The notes under the pieces: model-generated
What the model saw: the letters and a program-made list of their open reading frames with translations, nothing else
Database searches by the model: none
Told to the model about the DNA's origin: nothing
In this document: piece by piece, positions 24,777-33,748 of the stretch
Layout: each line of letters opens with the position of its first letter
How positions within the stretch are numbered: the stretch's first letter is position 1
Source of the DNA: CAIVAT01 sp037137455
Lineage (GTDB): Bacteria; Bacteroidota; Bacteroidia; Bacteroidales; FEN-979
DNA length: 46,936 nucleotides
Direction: 5' to 3'
Assembly: GCA_037137455.1 (NCBI GenBank)
Contig: JBAXKG010000020.1
Location: forward strand, 1 to 46,936
Made by a program: the position numbers and the translations under genes

Positions 24777-27700
24777 TTTGTTTCAATGGTTAGTGTAAAA
24801 TAAAATGTGGCGCCGACATTTGGTTCTGACTCGGCCCAAATAATACCGCCATGACGATGAACAATACGTTGCACGGTAGCCAGTCCTATACCGGTTCCTG
24901 GAAAATCAGTTTGTTTATGCATCCGCTGAAAAGCGCCAAAGAGATTTTTTGCATAGGCCATATCAAACCCTACGCCATTGTCACGAATGAAGAAAGTCTC
25001 CTTTCCAAATAATATCAAAGATCCGAATTCTATTTTTGGAGCAGGGTTTCTCCTGGTGAATTTGAATGCATTATCGAGAAGGTTGTTTAACGCTATTTCA
25101 ATCATATTTGTATCCCCGAATCCGGATAGTCCCTGATGAATAGTTACTTCGCACTTGCGATCGGGCATCTGCTCCATTATACGATCTGCAATTGTCTGTA
25201 CAAGTGTTGAAAGATCGATCTGAACTTTTTTCATTTCAGACCGCGACACACGCGATAACTTTAACAAATCATCAATCAAACACCCCATCCGCTGGGTTTC
25301 ATTACGCACCCGGTCAATGTATTCGCGTCCCTTGCCTTCAAGCTTGTCATAAAAGTCTTCTTCAAGGGCAAGGCTCCATCCATCTATGCTTCTCAGCGGC
25401 GCCCGCAAGTCGTGGGAAACTGAATAGCTGAATGCTTCCAATTCCCGATTTGCTGCTTCCAATTCTTCCGTACGTTCAAGGACGCGTTGTTCCAATGAAG
25501 CATTTATCCGCACGATTTCCTCCTGCGCCTGGTGGCGCTCGGTAACATCAAACAAGGTAACCAATGAATTTTTCTCAATGTTGATCCCCGAAATCTCATT
25601 GATCCTAACCGTTCCATCCTTGCAGGTCACGTTATATTCGATCGGTTGAATGTCTTTACTCTGCCGAATAGCTTCCGTCACTACCCTATCCCAGGTAGCC
25701 TTCACTGATTGCCGGTATTGTTCATCAGGATAGGCCAGATTAAACCATGCTTCGATTGTGGGCACTTCCTCCAGAGTATATCCGAATGAACGGATAAAAC
25801 GGTCATTTATATAGATAATCCGGCCATCCTCACTGGCATAAGCCATTGGTAGCGGCGCCATTTGTATCAATGATTTGAACCTGATCTCGCTTTCACTCAA
25901 TGCAACTTCAACCCTCTTTCTTTCAACGATTTCATCTATTAACGATTGGTTTGCCAACTCCAGTTCAGCAGTGCGCTCCTTTACCCTTAGTTCAACCTTG
26001 TCATAAGCCTTTCGCAACTCATCGCGTGTGCGCTCAAGGGCGCTTTTCTCTTTTTGAAGCTCCCTGTTAAGTATTCTCAATTGCTCAGGGCTTGGAATAG
26101 CAAGGAGTTTAGGTAATATCGGCCAAACTATCACTGCTGTTGCCAGAGAAATAACTGCAGTAATGGAATCAACTATCGCCTGCCACCAGTCGACCGACCA
26201 CCAAAGCCCGATTACATGTACAAAATGAGTTGTACCGCATACCAGGATAAACGCGCCGAATAAAACGATGGCCCAGGAAAAGGGAAGATCTTTTCGTTTC
26301 CTGATAAAAACGATCAGGAAAATTGGAATAGAAGCATATGATATGGCTATTAAACCATTCGCGATAGCCATTACCATCATCAATAGTGGTGACATGGTTC
26401 CGGCATTTGTGCCCTTTATTTCCATTCCTCCGGGCATAGTCAAAAGCGGAAATATGATGAGAACGGCCAGCGCAATTGCAGGAGCAAGAATATTTGGGAT
26501 AAGTTCGATGATTTGTCGCACCATTGGCTTGGGCGGAGTAAAGGTTTGCACCTTAAACCTGCGCAAACGTAAACTGTTTGTAACTACAAATATTGAACTG
26601 AAGGCCATGGCCCCGGCAGCAAACATAGGGCTTAGCAGTCCGTAGGCTGCGATTGGGATAAGCGCTACATTATAGAACAGCGCCCATATAAGATTCTGTA
26701 TGATAGTCTGATAGGTGCCTCGCGACAATGAAATCGCTTTACCAACTCCGTGCAGGTCCCCACTTATCAAGGTTATTCCTGCGGCAGCCATGGCCACATC
26801 GGTGCCAGTGCCGATCGCAATACCGACATCGGCCTGCGCCAAAGCAGGTGCATCATTTATACCATCACCGACCATTGCAACTATATTCTGGTTTAATCCT
26901 GAAATAGTACCAGATTGCAGTTCCTTTATTGTATCGGCTTTGCCCCCTGGCAATACCTCTGCTACAATGCGGTTGATGCCAACCTGTGCGGCTATTGCTT
27001 CGGCAGCGCTCCTGTTATCACCGGTGACCATAACCACCTCGAGTCCAAGCCGGTGCAAATCGGCGATAGCCTCTCTGGAGCTTGCTTTTACAGTATCTGC
27101 TACGGCAATCAATCCTACCGCATGAGCAGGTTCGCCAATGGATCCAATGGCTATTATCATCACGGTTTTTCCCTCAGCTTGTAACCTCCCGATGTCCTGC
27201 TGAAATGATCCGGTGTCGATCTGCTCATTCTGCATTAACCTGGGGTTACCAATAATCACGGCTTGTTCGTTTACCACCGTGCGAACCCCAAAACCACTGA
27301 CTGCTTTGAATTGCATTGGATCAGATAGTATCAGGCCTTTGTCCTTTCCTGCTTTCACGATAGCATGGCCCAAAGGATGTTCGGAACCCTGTTCAGCGCT
27401 GGCTGCCAGACGAAGCACCTCATCATTTGATATGTCCGGGCAAGAAACGATATCTGTAACTTCCGGCTGACCCTTGGTGATAGTGCCGGTTTTATCAAGC
27501 ACCACGATATTCACCCGGCCGGCTCTTTCAAGGGTTTCGCTATTCCTGAACAAAATGCCGTTTTCCGCGCCTTTAGATGTCCCGACCATAATGGCAGTCG
27601 GGGTGGCCAGGCCTATTGCGCATGGACAAGCAATAACCAGAACTGCGATTGCATTCATCATGGCGATGGTCCAACCGCTCTGTGCTACAAAAATCCAACC

Positions 27701-28972
27701 TGCAAAAGTCATGAATGCAAGGCCAACAATGATTGGAACAAAATACCTTCCAATCTCGTCAGTCAGTTTTTGAATGGGTGCCTTGCTGGCCTGGGCTTCC
27801 TGAACCAGCTTTACAATTTGTGCTAAGGTTGTATTTTTCCCAACCTGGGTCGCTTCAAATCTGACCAATCCTTCTCTGTTGATAGTGGCTCCGATCACAT
27901 CATCACCCGGGCCCTTGCTCACAGGCATGGATTCGCCGGTAATCATCGACTCTTCAAAAGCCGAACGCCCATCGCTTATGATGCCATCGACCGGCACCTT
28001 TTCACCAGGCCTCACCACGATGGTATCACCGACAATGACCTGTTCAATATTTATCTCCATTTCCACCCCGTTGCGGATCACATTAGCGGTTTTGGCGCGC
28101 AAACCCATTAATGCTTTCAGCGCTTCGGATGTCCGGCCCCTGGCCCTGGCTTCAAGGTATTTGCCAAGCCTTATGAGAGTAATAATGGCAGCGCCCGTTT
28201 CAAAAAAAACATTTGGACTTGCAATTATTCCTATGGTTACCAGGAGGCTGGAAAAATAGGCAACAGATGAACCAAGCATGATCAAAACATCCATGTTGGC
28301 GCTGCCTGAACGCAAACTCTTGTAAGCTCCTATGTAAAACTGCCATCCGACAACAAACTGAACGACTGTTGCGACCAAAAGCATTGCATACTGATCATAT
28401 GGGAAACTCCACAGGCCAAAGTCATGTGCCATGCTGAAAATAATCAGCGGAATGGTAAAAATCAAACCAACATAGAGCAATTGTTTCTGATGAATCAAAC
28501 CTGAAGCGCGCACCCTGGCTTCAACATCTTCCAGTTCTTCAGCTTCACCCAACAGAACCGGATCGAATCCGGCTTTATGCATAACGCCAGCAATTTCGGC
28601 GATCCCTGTCATTCCGGGTATAAATTCCAATGAAACCCTTTCGGCAGCATAGCTTACATTAGCGGCAAGAACACCTTCCTGGCGGAGGATCAATTTTTCA
28701 AGAGCCAATGCATCTGAATGGTCATGGAGACCTTTCACCGGGAGTTCAGTCTTCCCTGTTGCAATACCAAATCCAACCCGTTTCACACAAGCTATAATCT
28801 CTTTTTCATCCAGTGAGGTCGAATCAAAGGTCACAGTCAGCTTTTCACCCGAAAGATCAACAATCGCCTCCTCAACACCAGGCAGTTTACCGACATTACG
28901 CTCAATTGTCAACGCACAATTTGAGCAGGACATGCCAGTCACGGGCATTATAGTTCGCTTGATATTAGCCAT
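24773..28972 (-). CDS. Copper P-type ATPase fused to ethylene-receptor-like sensor and PAS-histidine kinase
   Basis: This single chain has 1399 residues. HMA1 (about 5-72) has GMSCSNC with Cys16 and Cys19; HMA2 (about 76-142) lacks the Cys pair. The ATPase core (about 165-808) has TGES, the CPC site (Cys449, Cys451), DKTGT with Asp493, the HP motif at 532-533, GDGINDAPAL at 702-711, and YN (767-768) with MAFSS (789-793), a Cu(I) P1B-1 pattern. After one extra helix (about 820-847) comes an ETR1-like three-helix domain (about 862-960): YASIP at 879-883 and CGTTH with Cys912 and His916, equivalent to the ETR1 copper ligands. Then come coiled coil, PAS (1030-1146), HisKA with His1187 (SVSHDLRAPLRSIDG) and HATPase (NAFKFT, DNGVGFD, GTGIGLATV). 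The start is ATG 28972 (MANIKRT) with a GGAAGGGG ribosome site; the frame opens at 29002. It probably pumps copper and signals copper or ligand state. Confidence 0.88.
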   Translation of the reverse strand: MANIKRTIMPVTGMSCSNCALTIERNVGKLPGVEEAIVDLSGEKLTVTFDSTSLDEKEIIACVKRVGFGIATGKTELPVKGLHDHSDALALEKLILRQEGVLAANVSYAAERVSLEFIPGMTGIAEIAGVMHKAGFDPVLLGEAEELEDVEARVRASGLIHQKQLLYVGLIFTIPLIIFSMAHDFGLWSFPYDQYAMLLVATVVQFVVGWQFYIGAYKSLRSGSANMDVLIMLGSSVAYFSSLLVTIGIIASPNVFFETGAAIITLIRLGKYLEARARGRTSEALKALMGLRAKTANVIRNGVEMEINIEQVIVGDTIVVRPGEKVPVDGIISDGRSAFEESMITGESMPVSKGPGDDVIGATINREGLVRFEATQVGKNTTLAQIVKLVQEAQASKAPIQKLTDEIGRYFVPIIVGLAFMTFAGWIFVAQSGWTIAMMNAIAVLVIACPCAIGLATPTAIMVGTSKGAENGILFRNSETLERAGRVNIVVLDKTGTITKGQPEVTDIVSCPDISNDEVLRLAASAEQGSEHPLGHAIVKAGKDKGLILSDPMQFKAVSGFGVRTVVNEQAVIIGNPRLMQNEQIDTGSFQQDIGRLQAEGKTVMIIAIGSIGEPAHAVGLIAVADTVKASSREAIADLHRLGLEVVMVTGDNRSAAEAIAAQVGINRIVAEVLPGGKADTIKELQSGTISGLNQNIVAMVGDGINDAPALAQADVGIAIGTGTDVAMAAAGITLISGDLHGVGKAISLSRGTYQTIIQNLIWALFYNVALIPIAAYGLLSPMFAAGAMAFSSIFVVTNSLRLRRFKVQTFTPPKPMVRQIIELIPNILAPAIALAVLIIFPLLTMPGGMEIKGTNAGTMSPLLMMVMAIANGLIAISYASIPIFLIVFIRKRKDLPFSWAIVLFGAFILVCGTTHFVHVIGLWWSVDWWQAIVDSITAVISLATAVIVWPILPKLLAIPSPEQLRILNRELQKEKSALERTRDELRKAYDKVELRVKERTAELELANQSLIDEIVERKRVEVALSESEIRFKSLIQMAPLPMAYASEDGRIIYINDRFIRSFGYTLEEVPTIEAWFNLAYPDEQYRQSVKATWDRVVTEAIRQSKDIQPIEYNVTCKDGTVRINEISGINIEKNSLVTLFDVTERHQAQEEIVRINASLEQRVLERTEELEAANRELEAFSYSVSHDLRAPLRSIDGWSLALEEDFYDKLEGKGREYIDRVRNETQRMGCLIDDLLKLSRVSRSEMKKVQIDLSTLVQTIADRIMEQMPDRKCEVTIHQGLSGFGDTNMIEIALNNLLDNAFKFTRRNPAPKIEFGSLILFGKETFFIRDNGVGFDMAYAKNLFGAFQRMHKQTDFPGTGIGLATVQRIVHRHGGIIWAESEPNVGATFYFTLTIETK

Positions 28973-29039
28973 TTTCCCCTTCCGGAAGTAAATAAATGTC
29001 AAAATTCATATGGCTGAAATTTTGAGCAAACAGCATACA

Positions 29040-29047
29040 CAAATATA
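29040..29047 (-). promoter_or_regulatory. Bacteroidota -7 promoter element for the copper-ATPase/kinase fusion (TATATTTG)
   Basis: Plus-strand CAAATATA reads TATATTTG on the minus strand, an exact TAnnTTTG match 68 nt before ATG 28972. The predicted leader of about 60 nt is longer than most here and could hold control signals, though I see no obvious copper-operator palindrome. Confidence 0.45.
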
Positions 29048-29066
29048 TTAATATTTTAATCCAGTC

Positions 29067-29074
29067 TACCTTTG
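29067..29074 (+). promoter_or_regulatory. Bacteroidota -7 promoter element for mtaB (TACCTTTG)
   Basis: TACCTTTG is an exact TAnnTTTG match 12 nt before the mtaB ATG, implying a very short 5' leader. It lies about 20 bp from the divergent element at 29040-29047 across AT-rich DNA. Confidence 0.5.
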
Positions 29075-29086
29075 TAAATTTGCTAA

Positions 29087-30424
29087 ATGAAATCGAAGAC
29101 TATTGCATTCCACCATTTCGGTTGTAAAGTCAATTTCGCTGAAGCCTCATCTATCTCACGGCAATTCCAGGAAAATGGGTTTGAAATTACTGATTTTCAC
29201 GACCCGGCCGACATATATGTTATCAGCACCTGTGTGGTAACTGCTGTTGCCGAAAAAAAATGTCGCGCCGCAATCCGACAGGCACATAAGATCAACCCTG
29301 AAGCGAAAATTGCCGTCATCGGCTGTTTTTCAGAACTAAAACCCAATGAGCTGTCGCAGATTGACGGAGTCGACCTTGTTTTGGGCCATTACCAAAAGTT
29401 TCAATTGCTGGAAGAAATACTTAAACTTGACCAAGTTCATGCCCCGGTAAGGGAGAAACTCATAAAACCCGGCCAAATAACTGAGCGCTACAAAAACCCT
29501 CGCGATTGCACTGGTGGAAATTCATTCGTTCCTTCATTTTCCTATGGCGACCGTACACGTTCATTTTTAAAAATACAGGATGGTTGCGATTACTATTGTT
29601 CATACTGCACTATTCCGTTGGCACGCGGTAAAAGCAGGAGCGATACGATTGACAATGTCGTTAAAAATGCAAGGGAAATTATCAGCCATGGCATCAGGGA
29701 AATCGTTCTGACCGGTGTGAACATTGGCGATTTCGGCAAACACAATGGAGAAAATTTCACTCAGTTGATCCATGCCCTGGATAAGCTTAAAGAAATTTCC
29801 CGCATAAGAATATCATCTATTGAGCCCGATCTGCTTACCAATGAAATCATAGAATTCGTTGCTGCATCCAGAAACTTCATGCCACATTTCCACATTCCTT
29901 TGCAGTCGGGAAGTAACAAAATCCTTAAAGCGATGCACCGAAAATACAAAAAGGAACTTTACTCCGAAAGGATCCTCAAAATCAGTTCACTGATGCCACA
30001 TGCATGCATTGCAGCAGATGTGATCACCGGATTTCCTGGCGAGACAGATCAGGATTTCCTTGACACTTATAACTTCCTTGAACAACTCGACATCTCCTAT
30101 ATGCATGTGTTCACCTATTCAAAACGCGACAATACTGTCGCCGCGAAAATGGATGCCGTTGTTGCTGATAAGGTAAAAAAAGAACGCAGCTGCCGGCTTC
30201 ATCATCTGTCGGAAGATAAAAAGCGAAAATTCTACCGGCAAAACTTCGGCAGGGAGGTTAATGTCCTTTTTGAATCAGATAATTCGATGGGGTTCATGCA
30301 CGGCTTCTCAGAGAACTATATTAAGGTAAAAACAACCTACAATCCACACTTTGTGAACCAGATTGTAACCGCGAAACTCGAAAATTACGATGTTGATAGT
30401 TATCTGGTTAATTTAATTGGCTGA
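29087..30424 (+). CDS. mtaB: tRNA threonylcarbamoyladenosine methylthiotransferase MtaB
   Basis: This 445-residue radical-SAM enzyme adds the 2-methylthio group to t6A37 in tRNAs. The N-terminal UPF0004 domain holds three cluster cysteines (Cys13 in FGCKVN, Cys49 in ISTCVVT, Cys80 in VIGCFSE). The radical-SAM motif CDYYCSYC gives Cys167, Cys171 and Cys174. Further family segments are IPLARGKSRS, REIVLTGVNIGDFG, HFHIPLQSGSNKILKAMHR and ADVITGFPGET. The HxxGCK opening and Cys spacing favour MtaB over MiaB. The C-terminal part ends in a TRAM-like segment. Confidence 0.93.
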   Translation: MKSKTIAFHHFGCKVNFAEASSISRQFQENGFEITDFHDPADIYVISTCVVTAVAEKKCRAAIRQAHKINPEAKIAVIGCFSELKPNELSQIDGVDLVLGHYQKFQLLEEILKLDQVHAPVREKLIKPGQITERYKNPRDCTGGNSFVPSFSYGDRTRSFLKIQDGCDYYCSYCTIPLARGKSRSDTIDNVVKNAREIISHGIREIVLTGVNIGDFGKHNGENFTQLIHALDKLKEISRIRISSIEPDLLTNEIIEFVAASRNFMPHFHIPLQSGSNKILKAMHRKYKKELYSERILKISSLMPHACIAADVITGFPGETDQDFLDTYNFLEQLDISYMHVFTYSKRDNTVAAKMDAVVADKVKKERSCRLHHLSEDKKRKFYRQNFGREVNVLFESDNSMGFMHGFSENYIKVKTTYNPHFVNQIVTAKLENYDVDSYLVNLIG

Positions 30425-30488
30425 AGCAAAATTTAATTTCGAAACTTCACAATGTCAACGTTATTTTGCAAATCAAAAAACAGAAATA

Positions 30489-31286
30489 ATGGATCTTGAA
30501 AAACTTACGTGCAACGTATGCGATCTTGCCAGAGAAACGGGAGAATTCCTTAAACAAGAGATCACGAAACTGAAGTCAGGCGATATCCTGTCAAAAGGGC
30601 TCCATAATTATGTTACATATGTAGATAAGGAGTCGGAGCGCCTAATTGTAAAGCGGCTTTCATCGCTTTTGCCCGACAGCGGTTTTATCGCCGAAGAAAA
30701 TGCCTTACTAAGGCCAGGTGAATATACCTGGGTGATCGACCCGCTCGATGGAACCACCAACTTCATACATGGCGTGCCTCTGTATTCTATCAGTATAGGG
30801 TTGATGTTCCGCGATGAGACCATTCTCGCGGTAATATATGAACCCAACCTCAGGGAGTGTTTCTATTCATGGAAATCGGCGCCTGCATTTCTGAATGGTG
30901 ACATCATCCGGGTTTCGGCCACCCAATCCATCAACGAATCACTGTTTGCAACAGGATTTCCCTATTATGATTACCGAAGGCTTGATGATTATCTTGCCGT
31001 TTTCAAACACCTGTTGCAATACAGCTGTGGCGCCCGCCGGCTTGGTTCAGCAGCAGCCGACCTCGCCTATACAGCCTGCGGCAGATATGACGGGTTTTAT
31101 GAATATGGTCTTAGTCCCTGGGATGTGTGTGCTGGCGGTTTGCTTGTTAAAAATGCAGGTGGCGTTGTGACAGATTTTCATGGTACGGAAAATTATATCT
31201 TTGGGAAACAGATAATCGCCTCAAACAACTCTATTTATTCTGAGTTCTTAAATCTTTTTTACGCGTGGGAAAAAGAACAGGCATAA
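30489..31286 (+). CDS. Inositol monophosphatase family protein
   Basis: This 265-residue metal-dependent sugar phosphatase belongs to the IMPase/CysQ group. The metal sites are visible as IAEEN (about residue 70), WVIDPLDGTTNFIHGVPLYS and SPWDVCAGGLLVKNAGG near the C terminus. It probably dephosphorylates inositol phosphate, another sugar phosphate or 3'-phosphoadenosine phosphate; sequence alone does not decide. The frame opens at a TTG (30417) that overlaps mtaB, but ATG 30489 gives the normal family N terminus. It probably shares a transcript with mtaB and the DUF5916 gene 8 nt downstream. Confidence 0.88.
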   Translation: MDLEKLTCNVCDLARETGEFLKQEITKLKSGDILSKGLHNYVTYVDKESERLIVKRLSSLLPDSGFIAEENALLRPGEYTWVIDPLDGTTNFIHGVPLYSISIGLMFRDETILAVIYEPNLRECFYSWKSAPAFLNGDIIRVSATQSINESLFATGFPYYDYRRLDDYLAVFKHLLQYSCGARRLGSAAADLAYTACGRYDGFYEYGLSPWDVCAGGLLVKNAGGVVTDFHGTENYIFGKQIIASNNSIYSEFLNLFYAWEKEQA

Positions 31287-31294
31287 GTTGATCT

Positions 31295-33748
31295 ATGAAA
31301 AAAATCTTGCTCCTTTTACTGCTTTCACTGCCCACCATTTTCATATTTGCCCAGGCCGAAAAAAAAAGAACAAACGCAATTGTCGCAGATGAAGCGCCGA
31401 AAATTGATGGTATCCTTGATGAAAATGTATGGAAATCAGCGCCTGCAGCAACTGGTTTTTTGCAACGTCAACCATATAACGGAAAACCTGCAACTTATTC
31501 AACTGAGGTAAAATTTTTGTACGATAATAGTGGCCTTTACGTTGGCGCTACCATGTTCGATCCCCATCCCGATAGTATTCTTGCTCAATTGGGACTGAGG
31601 GATGCCAGCGATCTGAACGCTGATAATTTCGTACTTATAATAAGCCCATTCAACGATGGGCTCAACGCTTTCTGTTTCCAGGTTTACGCATCTGATGTAC
31701 AAACTGATTTTAAAATTTCCGATGCCAGTGGTTTTGATGATTACAGCTGGGATGCAGTCTGGATCAGCAAAGCCAGGAGAAACGAAAAAGGTTGGGTGGT
31801 TGAAATGAAGATTCCTTACTCAGCTCTTCGCTTCCCGTTGCAACCCTTACAGGTATGGGGCATCAACTGCCAGCGCGAAATCCGCCGGTTGCGAGAACTG
31901 GACACATGGAACCTGATTGATTCAAAGATTTCCGGTTTCGTAAATCAGGGTGGACTCCTCGAGGGAATTATAAATATAAAACCCCCACTCCGACTGTCTG
32001 TTTCGCCCTATTTATCAGGCTACCTGCAAAATAACCCTGGCGAAAAAGCCTATGAACTTTCCTATAATTATGGCGCCGACCTTAAATATGGTTTAAATCA
32101 GAGTTTCACCCTCGACATGACCCTGATTCCCGATTTCGGACAGGTGAGGTCGGATGACAAATATTATAATTTCTCACCGTTTGAAATCCGTTATGATGAA
32201 CGCCGTCAATTCTTTACGGAAGGCACTGAAATGTTCAACAAAGGAGGTGTCTTTTATTCCAGGCGTATCGGGAGCCAGCCAAAAGGTTATTATAAGCCTT
32301 ATCTTGAGCTAAACGACAATGAAAGGGTGGATGAAAATCCAAACCAGACCAAACTGATTAACGCCTCGAAGGTATCAGGAAGGACAAGCGGCGGATTGGG
32401 TGTTGGTGTCTTCAATGCCATTTCGGCCAACACCTGGGCAACGGTAGAGGATACGATCACCGGGGAGAGCAGAAGAGTTATGACCCAGGGCTTCACAAAT
32501 TACAATATGTTCGTACTTGATCAGAACCTGAAAAACAACTCCTTCGTTGATTTCCTGAACACAAATTATTTCATGCCTACCGAAGGCTATACAGCAAACG
32601 TGACCGGTACCTCATTCAAATTTGCAAACAAAGCCTTTACCTATGCTCTTTTAGGTGACGGGTTCATAAGCCAGAAATATTACAGTCACGATTCACCCGA
32701 TTTCGGATATCATTATTCTCTGACATTTGCAAAAATTTCGGGAAATTTCAAATTTTCATATCAGCAACTACTTGAAACAGAAACATATGACCCCAACGAT
32801 ATGGGTTTTAACATCATTAACAACCGCTTCGACAATACAGCCACATTTGAATACAACCTATATGACCCATTCTGGAAATTGTTGAATATGTCAAACAGAG
32901 CCAGGATAATGTATAACTTTTTGTACGAAGGATTGAAATTTACCTCACTCACCATATCTGCCGAGACCGACATGACGACAGTGAAACATCTGAGTATCGG
33001 CGCCTATGCCGAGATTCAACCAATTCCTAAACATGATTTTTATGAGCCACGTGTGGATGGCTGGATGTACATTGCGCCCACTTATGAGCGGATGACTGCC
33101 TGGTTTTCGTCTGATTACCGTAAGAAATTTGCCCTGGATGGTTCACTCAGCGGTTATATCGCCAATGAATACCATTCAACCGGTTATGGATTCACCATCG
33201 AGCCAAGATACCGGATTTCGGACAGGATCATGCTGTTGTATCATTTCTATTATGAAAACATCCTGAATGATGTCGGATATGTTGACCAGTCAACCGAACC
33301 TGATGGCAGCATCGATATTTTTTTCGGACGCCGCGACAGAAAGAGTGTTACCAATATCCTCGAGGCAAATTACATGATCACCAGCAATATGAGTATTGAT
33401 CTGCGTGCACGTCACTATTGGGTTTCAGCCCCATACTATTCATTCTTTATACTGCAGCGCGATGGAACTTTGTCTCCGGCTGAATATACTGAGGATCCGG
33501 ATGTCAATTACAACCTTTTCAACATCGATCTGACATACATCTGGAATTTTGCCCCTGGAAGCCAGCTTTCACTGATGTGGAAAAATGCAATCAACACCTT
33601 CGATAACAACATTGTGCGCAATTTTTTCGAAGATTTTGGGAATACAATCAAATCACCCGCATCGAACAGCTTCTCGATAAGGATACTGTACTTTCTGGAT
33701 GCACTTTATTTTAAGAAGAAGAGAACCAGGGAGGAAGCTAAATTTTAA
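31295..33748 (+). CDS. DUF5916 outer-membrane protein with N-terminal CBM9-like domain
   Basis: This 817-residue exported protein has a signal peptide (MKKILLLLLLSLPTIFIFAQ). Residues about 30-220 resemble a family 9 carbohydrate-binding/DOMON-like domain (APKIDGILDENVWKSAPAAT, LYVGATMFDPHPDSI, WVVEMKIPYSALRF). The remainder is rich in alternating aromatic strands and matches the DUF5916 pattern (DFGQVRSDDKYYNFSPFEIR, RRQFFTEGTEMF), suggesting an outer-membrane beta-barrel. Such proteins are common in Bacteroidota and often lie near peptidases or polysaccharide genes. The role is unknown. Its 3' end overlaps the convergent ABC ATPase gene by 11 nt. Confidence 0.87.
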   Translation: MKKILLLLLLSLPTIFIFAQAEKKRTNAIVADEAPKIDGILDENVWKSAPAATGFLQRQPYNGKPATYSTEVKFLYDNSGLYVGATMFDPHPDSILAQLGLRDASDLNADNFVLIISPFNDGLNAFCFQVYASDVQTDFKISDASGFDDYSWDAVWISKARRNEKGWVVEMKIPYSALRFPLQPLQVWGINCQREIRRLRELDTWNLIDSKISGFVNQGGLLEGIINIKPPLRLSVSPYLSGYLQNNPGEKAYELSYNYGADLKYGLNQSFTLDMTLIPDFGQVRSDDKYYNFSPFEIRYDERRQFFTEGTEMFNKGGVFYSRRIGSQPKGYYKPYLELNDNERVDENPNQTKLINASKVSGRTSGGLGVGVFNAISANTWATVEDTITGESRRVMTQGFTNYNMFVLDQNLKNNSFVDFLNTNYFMPTEGYTANVTGTSFKFANKAFTYALLGDGFISQKYYSHDSPDFGYHYSLTFAKISGNFKFSYQQLLETETYDPNDMGFNIINNRFDNTATFEYNLYDPFWKLLNMSNRARIMYNFLYEGLKFTSLTISAETDMTTVKHLSIGAYAEIQPIPKHDFYEPRVDGWMYIAPTYERMTAWFSSDYRKKFALDGSLSGYIANEYHSTGYGFTIEPRYRISDRIMLLYHFYYENILNDVGYVDQSTEPDGSIDIFFGRRDRKSVTNILEANYMITSNMSIDLRARHYWVSAPYYSFFILQRDGTLSPAEYTEDPDVNYNLFNIDLTYIWNFAPGSQLSLMWKNAINTFDNNIVRNFFEDFGNTIKSPASNSFSIRILYFLDALYFKKKRTREEAKF

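Noticed and set aside
26268..28259. Several plus-strand frames of 80-136 residues opposite the copper ATPase
   Set aside because: Their composition (Ala, Ile, Pro and Thr rich) mirrors the reverse complement of ATPase helices. No start context or homology pattern supports them.
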